Shown here piece after piece: positions 40,296-45,389 of a stretch of DNA of 45,389 nt. The notes beneath the pieces were generated by a model that was given only the letters and a program-made list of their open reading frames with translations, ran no database searches and was not told the origin of the DNA. The number at the start of each line of letters is the position of its first letter. Position 1 is the first letter of the stretch. The position numbers were made by a program, and so were the translations under genes. Origin of the DNA: Flavobacteriales bacterium (GTDB lineage Bacteria; Bacteroidota; Bacteroidia; Flavobacteriales; Flavobacteriaceae); assembly GCA_011524905.1 (NCBI GenBank), contig WTJI01000043.1, positions 1 to 45,389 on the forward strand. The letters are read 5' to 3'.

Positions 40296-42884
40296 ATGGC
40301 GAGACTCCCCAAAATTGACCGTTTTAACGAACGGGTACTTTCCAAATACCAAATTTATAACAACCTTTTCTTAACCCTCCCTTTTGAAAGCATAAAGCAG
40401 ACAGGGATTTACCTGCCGCTTTTTGCTGCTTTGTGTCAAGAACAATATGCCAAAAGTGAAGCACCAGAAGCCATAGTAGAATTATTTTTTGAAAAGATTT
40501 TACCTAATTTGGATTTTGATGCCCGACAAAATCTTTTGTTTCAATTCATTCAATACATTGAACGTCAAGTTGTTTTGTTTGATGCAATTGAAGATGCTGG
40601 TTTTGCTTACGTCAATAATATGCACGGTCGCGGAACGATAAGAAATATTAAAGAAGAAGCCAATTCTAAGGGGAAATTAGATGCACTCCGGGACTACCTC
40701 AATCGTTTTCGCGTACGTATTGTTTTGACAGCTCACCCAACGCAGTTTTATCCGGGATCAGTATTGGGTATCATTAATGATTTGTCATCAGCTATTCAAA
40801 AGGATGATTTGAGCACCATCAAAGCACTATTGACGCAGTTAGGTAAAACGCGTTTTTACAACAAACAAAAGCCCACACCGTTAGATGAAGCCATGAGCTT
40901 GATTTGGTTTTTAGAAAATGTTTTCTACCAATCTGCAAGCACCATATATAGCTATCTAGAACAAAACATATTCCAGGATCAGCCGCTAGCGAGCACAATC
41001 TTTGACCTAGGTTTTTGGCCTGGTGGTGACCGCGATGGCAATCCGTTTGTCACAGCTACAATAACGCAAAAGACAGCTGATGCCTTGCGCTTTTCTGTAT
41101 TGCGAAATTACTATCGTGATCTGCGAAAGCTTAAGCGTAAAATAACTTTTGATCAGGTGGATGAAATCATTGATAATCTTACTGATCTATTGCTTGAAGA
41201 ATTGTTCTATGCCAAAGAAGATCCAGTAATTTCAAGTAATTATTTGCAAGAGCAGCTTGATAAGGTGCATCAAATTTTGGGTGAAGATCACAATGGAATC
41301 TACCAAACTGAGGTGGCCGATGTGCGCAATAAAGTTCGTTTGTTTGGATTTCACTTTGCGAGTTTAGATATACGACAAGATTCACGTGTCCACCATGAGG
41401 TCTTTAAGGCCCTGATCACCCACCCAGAGGCACAACAGCACATAAGCCAGCTCCCAGACGATTTCAACACATTGGATGTCAGTGCCCGCCATGAAGTGTT
41501 ATTGCAACTGCGGGGCCAATTTCCTACCCAACTCTTGGACTCGGAAAGCATGGCTTACCAAACACTAGAGAGTATCCATAGCATGCGTAGCATTCAAGCC
41601 AAAAATGGTGAAAAGGGTTGCCATCGTTATATTATTAGCAATTGTCAATCCGTAGAAAATGTCCTACAACTTTTTGCGATGTTTCGTCTTTGTGACTGGG
41701 AAAACCCTACGGTTGATATCATACCCTTGTTTGAAACCATTCCCGATTTAGAGGCGGCAGAATCTGTCATGCGTACGTTGTATGAAAATCCCATTTATCG
41801 TGCCCATTTGGCGCAAAGAGAAAACAAACAGACCATTATGCTTGGCTTCTCTGACGGAACCAAAGACGGGGGCTATTTTATGGCAAACTGGAGTATCTAT
41901 AAAGCCAAAGAGGTGCTGAGTCAACTTTCTAAAGAATTTGACCTATCTGTAGCTTTTTTTGATGGTCGTGGAGGTCCTCCGGCTAGGGGTGGTGGAAATA
42001 CACATCGCTTTTACGCTTCTTTGGGCGAAACCATTCAATCTGATGACATTCAATTGACCATTCAAGGACAGACAATTAGCTCTAATTTTGGAACGCTAGA
42101 TTCATGTCAATTTAACCTGGAACAACTGCTGAGTTCGGGAATTGAAAATCAAGTTTTTGCCCAAGAGAAAAACCAATTATCATCCGCTGATCGAGAAACC
42201 CTAGAAGCACTCGCTCAACGCTCTTATACTGCCTATCAAGAATTTAAAGCCCATCCCCAATTTATCCCATACTTGGAGAAAATGACCACACTTCCCTTTT
42301 ATGCTAAGACCAATATTGGAAGTCGTCCTGCCAAAAGAGGTAAAAGCAAAGGTTTGGTTTTTTCAGATTTGCGCGCCATCCCTTTTGTAGGTGGGTGGAG
42401 CCAGTCCAAACAAAATGTACCTGGTTTTTATGGGGTAGGGACCGCCCTTCAAGACTTACGTGACAAGGGACAGTTCGAACAGGCCCAGCAACTCTATCGA
42501 AACTCTCTGTTTTTCCGAACTCTCATTGCCAATAGTATGATGAGTATGACGAAGTCTTTCTTTCAGTTAACAGCCTATATGGCTGAAGATGAAGAATTTG
42601 GTTCTTTCTGGACGATGATACACCAAGAATTTCTACTGACCAAATCCCTAGTATTGGAACTCAGTGGCATGTCTAGTTTAATGGAAGATGAAAAAGCTGG
42701 GAAGGCTTCCATCAGGTTGCGAGAAGAAATTGTTCAGCCATTGTTGACCATCCAACAGTATGCACTTCAGAAAATTCAAAAGGCTAAAAACGATGAATCT
42801 TTACAAGCTGCCCTTCCGTTGTTTGAGAAAATGGTTACCCGCTCGCTATTTGGAAACATTAATGCCAGTCGGAATTCGGCTTAG
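40296..42884 (+). CDS. ppc: Phosphoenolpyruvate carboxylase
   Basis: An 862-aa PEPC that makes oxaloacetate from phosphoenolpyruvate and bicarbonate to refill the citric-acid cycle. Catalytic marks are L-T-A-H-P-T-Q near residue 145, G-G-D-R-D-G-N-P-F-V near 245, F-H-F-A-S-L-D-I-R-Q-D, and the glycine-rich F-F-D-G-R-G-G-P-P-A-R-G-G-G-N-T-H-R near 555. The C-terminus R-N-S-A replaces the usual R-N-T-G at the inhibitor-linked end. It lies directly downstream of an Lrp/AsnC gene. Confidence 0.96.
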   Translation: MARLPKIDRFNERVLSKYQIYNNLFLTLPFESIKQTGIYLPLFAALCQEQYAKSEAPEAIVELFFEKILPNLDFDARQNLLFQFIQYIERQVVLFDAIEDAGFAYVNNMHGRGTIRNIKEEANSKGKLDALRDYLNRFRVRIVLTAHPTQFYPGSVLGIINDLSSAIQKDDLSTIKALLTQLGKTRFYNKQKPTPLDEAMSLIWFLENVFYQSASTIYSYLEQNIFQDQPLASTIFDLGFWPGGDRDGNPFVTATITQKTADALRFSVLRNYYRDLRKLKRKITFDQVDEIIDNLTDLLLEELFYAKEDPVISSNYLQEQLDKVHQILGEDHNGIYQTEVADVRNKVRLFGFHFASLDIRQDSRVHHEVFKALITHPEAQQHISQLPDDFNTLDVSARHEVLLQLRGQFPTQLLDSESMAYQTLESIHSMRSIQAKNGEKGCHRYIISNCQSVENVLQLFAMFRLCDWENPTVDIIPLFETIPDLEAAESVMRTLYENPIYRAHLAQRENKQTIMLGFSDGTKDGGYFMANWSIYKAKEVLSQLSKEFDLSVAFFDGRGGPPARGGGNTHRFYASLGETIQSDDIQLTIQGQTISSNFGTLDSCQFNLEQLLSSGIENQVFAQEKNQLSSADRETLEALAQRSYTAYQEFKAHPQFIPYLEKMTTLPFYAKTNIGSRPAKRGKSKGLVFSDLRAIPFVGGWSQSKQNVPGFYGVGTALQDLRDKGQFEQAQQLYRNSLFFRTLIANSMMSMTKSFFQLTAYMAEDEEFGSFWTMIHQEFLLTKSLVLELSGMSSLMEDEKAGKASIRLREEIVQPLLTIQQYALQKIQKAKNDESLQAALPLFEKMVTRSLFGNINASRNSA

Positions 42885-43049
42885 TTTTATAGCATTCCTT
42901 TCAATTGCCTAAGGGGACAAGGACTATTTTTTACTCCTCATGGCAAACCAACACTTGTTCTGTTGCCTTTTGTTGGGCGGTAAATGGGCAGGGAAGGAGT
43001 TATGGAATTAGTCATACTTAATTCATCATTCCAAAATTTCAATTCAATC

Positions 43050-43460
43050 TTACTTCTTTTCATTCCGTGCAGTAACTTGATTGAAACCCTGAATAGCCCG
43101 CCGCAGTTTTTTCCTTCCTTTCCGTTCAAGGGGTATATTGACTCCCAGCGCCACCACGGCCGGTGCAGTCCACTGCCATTGTGGTGGTTTTTGTCCACTG
43201 ATCCATTGGGCCGTTTGTATGCCTAAAACCAGTACAGATGCGGCTTGCGTATAACGGGCCGTACGCAACTCTCTTTTGGTTTGTAGGGCTAGAACGCGCG
43301 TTGCGGATTGACTTTCCAATAATGGCCATAGCGCAGCAGTTGAAATCGGTTGTTCATCTAAAATATATTGCGTTTGCCAGCCTTTTTGCATTTCGGTCAG
43401 GGTTTGGCCATAAAGTGGGGTTACAAAGAAGGCAATAATGACTGTAAGTAAGATATTCAT
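43050..43460 (-). CDS. Small exported protein of unknown function
   Basis: A 136-aa protein with a signal peptide (M-N-I-L-L-T-V-I-I-A-F-F-V-T-P-L-Y-G-Q, cleavage near Gly-Gln). The mature part has a Q-T-K-R-E-L-R-T-A-R-Y-T-Q-A-A helix, two moderately hydrophobic segments (about 75-88 and 97-109) and a very basic C-terminal helix (E-R-K-G-R-K-K-L-R-R). I do not recognise a family. It lies alone between ppc and aroB; the 165 bases between it and ppc hold nothing visible. Confidence 0.65.
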   Translation of the reverse strand: MNILLTVIIAFFVTPLYGQTLTEMQKGWQTQYILDEQPISTAALWPLLESQSATRVLALQTKRELRTARYTQAASVLVLGIQTAQWISGQKPPQWQWTAPAVVALGVNIPLERKGRKKLRRAIQGFNQVTARNEKK

Positions 43461-43575
43461 AGCTGTAAAGATTTGGTTTTGGAGCTAAAAGATAATACTT
43501 CTTATTCAAAGCAATCAACTCATTGCGAGACGGCAAGAACAGTAAAAAAATAAATTATGAGCGCTTCAATGCTTG

Positions 43576-44652
43576 CTACGCCTTGTAAAAAGCAAAGGCA
43601 GGTGCAAATAATTCACTAGGTACTTGTACGTCTATTACTGGTTTACCGATAGCTTCTAACAGCATAAAATTGACTTGTCCGTGGCTGTTTTTTTTGTCAA
43701 ATACCAAAAGTTCTAGAATCTCTTTCTGGGCAGTTGCGCAAAAATCTTCTTTGGGAAAAATGGATAAGAAAACCTTTTTGATTGCTTCGGCTTGAGCCAT
43801 GGGAAGGCCACAGAGTTCCACCGAAAGATAAGCTTCGAGGACCATTCCTATAGCAATGGCTTCACCATGGAGCAGGCTGCGTTGCTGGTCTTTTTCTAAA
43901 GCATAGGATTCTATAGCATGACCGAGGGTATGTCCGAAATTAAGTATTTTACGTAAGCCTTTTTCGGTGGGGTCTTGGCAAACGACTTTATTTTTTATAC
44001 CAACGGAGTGATGAATGGTCGGCAGTAGTTTGTTGGTGGTCAGTTGGTTATAATCTGCCAGTTTTTCCCAGTAAGCAGGATCGGCAATCAAACCGTGTTT
44101 TAGCATTTCAGCATAACCACTTCGCATTTGCTCGGCGGGGAGCGTTTCTAAAAATTTATCGTTTACCCAGACCATCTTGGGTGGAACGATCACCCCAATT
44201 TGATTTTTGAGTACGCCCAAGTCAACCCCTGTTTTGCCACCCACAGAAGCATCAACCATGGCCAATAGGGAAGTCGGTATATTGATAAAATCAATACCCC
44301 GTTTAAAGGTGGCTGCGACAAAACCGCCCAAATCTGTCACAACACCGCCTCCAAGATTAATGAGTAGGCTTTTCCGATCCGCACCACTTTCAGAGAGTGT
44401 TTCCCATACACCCAAGCAAGTTTGCAGGTGTTTGTGTGCTTCACCCGCCTCTATTTCAATAATTTCAATCGGTTGGTCTGTTGCCAGTAGGGGGAGAAAA
44501 ACAGGTACACAATGTTGGTGGGTATGGCTATCGACCAACAAAAAGATGGTGGAATAGTCATTTTTCTGAATCAGCTGTTGCAGTGCTTTAGCGCCTGTTT
44601 CGCCAAAAACTACCTCATAATTCAAGGATGGGATGGATGCCAGTGTTTTCAT
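43576..44652 (-). CDS. aroB: 3-dehydroquinate synthase
   Basis: A 358-aa AroB, second enzyme of the shikimate pathway. The NAD-binding L-I-N-L-G-G-G-V-V-T-D-L-G-G-F is near residue 97, I-P-T-S-L-L-A-M-V-D-A-S-V-G-G-K-T-G-V near 127, and the metal ligands in S-G-Y-A-E-M-L-K-H-G, F-G-H-T-L-G-H-A-I-E and L-L-H-G-E-A-I-A-I-G-M. The protein is full length. A TAnnTTTG box lies six bases before the start. Confidence 0.96.
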   Translation of the reverse strand: MKTLASIPSLNYEVVFGETGAKALQQLIQKNDYSTIFLLVDSHTHQHCVPVFLPLLATDQPIEIIEIEAGEAHKHLQTCLGVWETLSESGADRKSLLINLGGGVVTDLGGFVAATFKRGIDFINIPTSLLAMVDASVGGKTGVDLGVLKNQIGVIVPPKMVWVNDKFLETLPAEQMRSGYAEMLKHGLIADPAYWEKLADYNQLTTNKLLPTIHHSVGIKNKVVCQDPTEKGLRKILNFGHTLGHAIESYALEKDQQRSLLHGEAIAIGMVLEAYLSVELCGLPMAQAEAIKKVFLSIFPKEDFCATAQKEILELLVFDKKNSHGQVNFMLLEAIGKPVIDVQVPSELFAPAFAFYKA

Positions 44653-44658
44653 TGCTTA

Positions 44659-44666
44659 CAAAAGTA
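44659..44666 (-). promoter_or_regulatory. TAnnTTTG box of aroB
   Basis: TACTTTTG on the minus strand, six bases upstream of the aroB ATG; no clear -33 TTTG at standard spacing. Confidence 0.45.
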
Positions 44667-44740
44667 GCAGTTTCCCTTCAACCCATATACTTTTTTTTGA
44701 TGCGTTTGACGTTGGGATTAAAATGTAAACAAAACACTAC

Positions 44741-44779
44741 TTAACAGTCAGATGCTCTAACCAACTGAGCTAAGGAGGA
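44741..44779 (-). pseudogene. 5' half of a tRNA-Asn (GTT)
   Basis: On the minus strand the sequence starts TCCTCCT (acceptor 5' strand), TA, then a D arm GCTC-AGTTGGTTA-GAGC, A, anticodon 5' strand TCTGA and loop CTGTTAA with anticodon GTT. The 39 bases stop exactly at the end of the anticodon loop. The next bases (GTAGTG) cannot form the expected TCAGA strand, and no T arm or acceptor 3' strand follows. It is a truncated relic, probably left by recombination in the anticodon loop. Confidence 0.75.
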
Positions 44780-45123
44780 CTATCTCCTGTTTATATGGGT
44801 TTCAAGCGGTTTTTGCCTTTTTGTATGCTTGCGGTTTTTAAAAATCACAAATAAAATCACAAAAACGTAGATTTTACCCTTACATACATCCTGCTAACAG
44901 GTGGACAATTATAAATCCAAAATTGAAATAAACAATAAAAAAATGTCGGATGTCGGAGCCCGATACTTATTACTTGGTTTTTATAACTTTTATAAATAAA
45001 ATTTTTGGTTAAGAAACTGAAGAATTAGAAAAGATATAATAGATGGGGATTAAAAATGGGGAGGCTATGGATATTGAAATTTTTATCCTAACCGAAGTTC
45101 GAATGTTTGTTTTTAATATTTGA
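44780..45123. other. AT-rich stretch without recognisable genes
   Basis: Only short chance frames are present. A 10-bp direct repeat AAAATCACAA occurs at 44841-44850 and 44853-44862 (12-bp period). Nothing else can be supported. Confidence 0.4.
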
Positions 45124-45294
45124 ATGATTCCTGTGTCACTTTATCCAAATGGGTTGCCTTGCAAATGTGAAACTGTCTGTGATTTTCGCCAATCGTGGAT
45201 TGATACAGGAAGCCCTACAGAACTCTACAGGCTTGCAAAAAAGTTAAAGCTAGATGAAGGACAGGATCTAAATTCATTTATTCTTAGTATTTAA
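45124..45294 (+). CDS. Possible 56-aa protein near the right edge
   Basis: ATG to TAA, with an in-frame stop directly before the ATG. The peptide contains C-K-C-E-T-V-C-D-F-R-Q-S-W-I-D-T-G-S-P-T and L-Y-R-L-A-K-K-L-K-L-D. The W-x-x-T-G-S-P-T-x-L pattern faintly recalls AAA-ATPase-like proteins with PD-(D/E)XK tails, of which this would be a fragment. Codon use is plausible, but family and reality are uncertain. Confidence 0.35.
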   Translation: MIPVSLYPNGLPCKCETVCDFRQSWIDTGSPTELYRLAKKLKLDEGQDLNSFILSI

Positions 45295-45389
45295 TTACCT
45301 AGTTAATCACCAATTTATTTCTTCAAGTCAGTATTAATTTCCAATTATTTTAAGGTATTAGGGTAATACTGCATTTTTACTGCATTTAA

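Noticed and set aside
44800-44885. Minus-strand reading V-K-S-T-F-L-stop-F-Y-L-stop resembling the N-terminus of Bacteroidetes integrases
   Set aside because: Only a handful of residues fit, there are two stops and no start, and no catalytic part follows; too weak to call an integrase relic.

Overview
The window looks like a stretch of Flavobacteriia (Bacteroidetes) chromosome carrying one small integrated mobile element on its left and a tRNA fragment on its right. The assignment rests on family-level recognition: DUF4834, YfhO, DUF6787, TIGR02757, DUF1835, serC-serA next to a LuxC-type acyl-CoA reductase and a 4Fe-4S ferredoxin, a parE-parC pair, and a UvrA with a degenerate first zinc module. 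Ten genes are also preceded by a TAnnTTTG box, the -7 element of Bacteroidetes housekeeping promoters. No rRNA, complete tRNA, CRISPR array or insertion sequence was seen.

Left region (1-5580): after a small membrane-protein gene comes an element of about 5.2 kb inserted at the 3' end of mnmE (trmE/thdF). One border is the last 18 bp of mnmE (5563-5580). The other (378-395) is an imperfect copy that still reads Y-C-I-G-K-stop. The element encodes an arm-type tyrosine recombinase beside mnmE, an excisionase-like winged-helix protein, a filamentous-phage/RstA-type replication initiator, and a tightly overlapping train of very small genes. Two of these look like ribbon-helix-helix proteins, and one is an orphan of 188 aa. 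Two small putative membrane proteins lie on the opposite strand. I see no capsid, Zot-like assembly ATPase, relaxase or conjugation gene, so it looks like a minimal integrating and replicating element or satellite. This is the best candidate for something undescribed.

Middle region (5563-32161): core chromosome. It holds mnmE; an acetyltransferase-like and an outer-membrane-transporter-like pair; a DUF4834-YfhO-flippase operon for the envelope; uvrA; an ECF sigma factor with a 51-aa follower; a cysteine-free endonuclease III; a Bcp peroxiredoxin; and a conserved protein of unknown function beside a metallo-beta-lactamase-fold hydrolase. Next comes an operon of LolD-like ATPase, TIGR02757 protein, dihydroorotase-like protein without its metal-binding His-x-His, and esterase. 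It is followed by msrA-folE, the serine pathway genes serA-serC, LuxC-type reductase, ferredoxin and ychF.

Right region (32270-45389): topoisomerase IV (parE-parC), terC, a small lipoprotein, and an XRE regulator divergent from an M14 carboxypeptidase across a set of GTTTACA/TGTAAAC sites. These are followed by an Lrp/AsnC regulator directly upstream of phosphoenolpyruvate carboxylase, a small exported protein, aroB, and a 39-nt 5' half of a tRNA-Asn. The last 600 bp are AT-rich and nearly gene-free.
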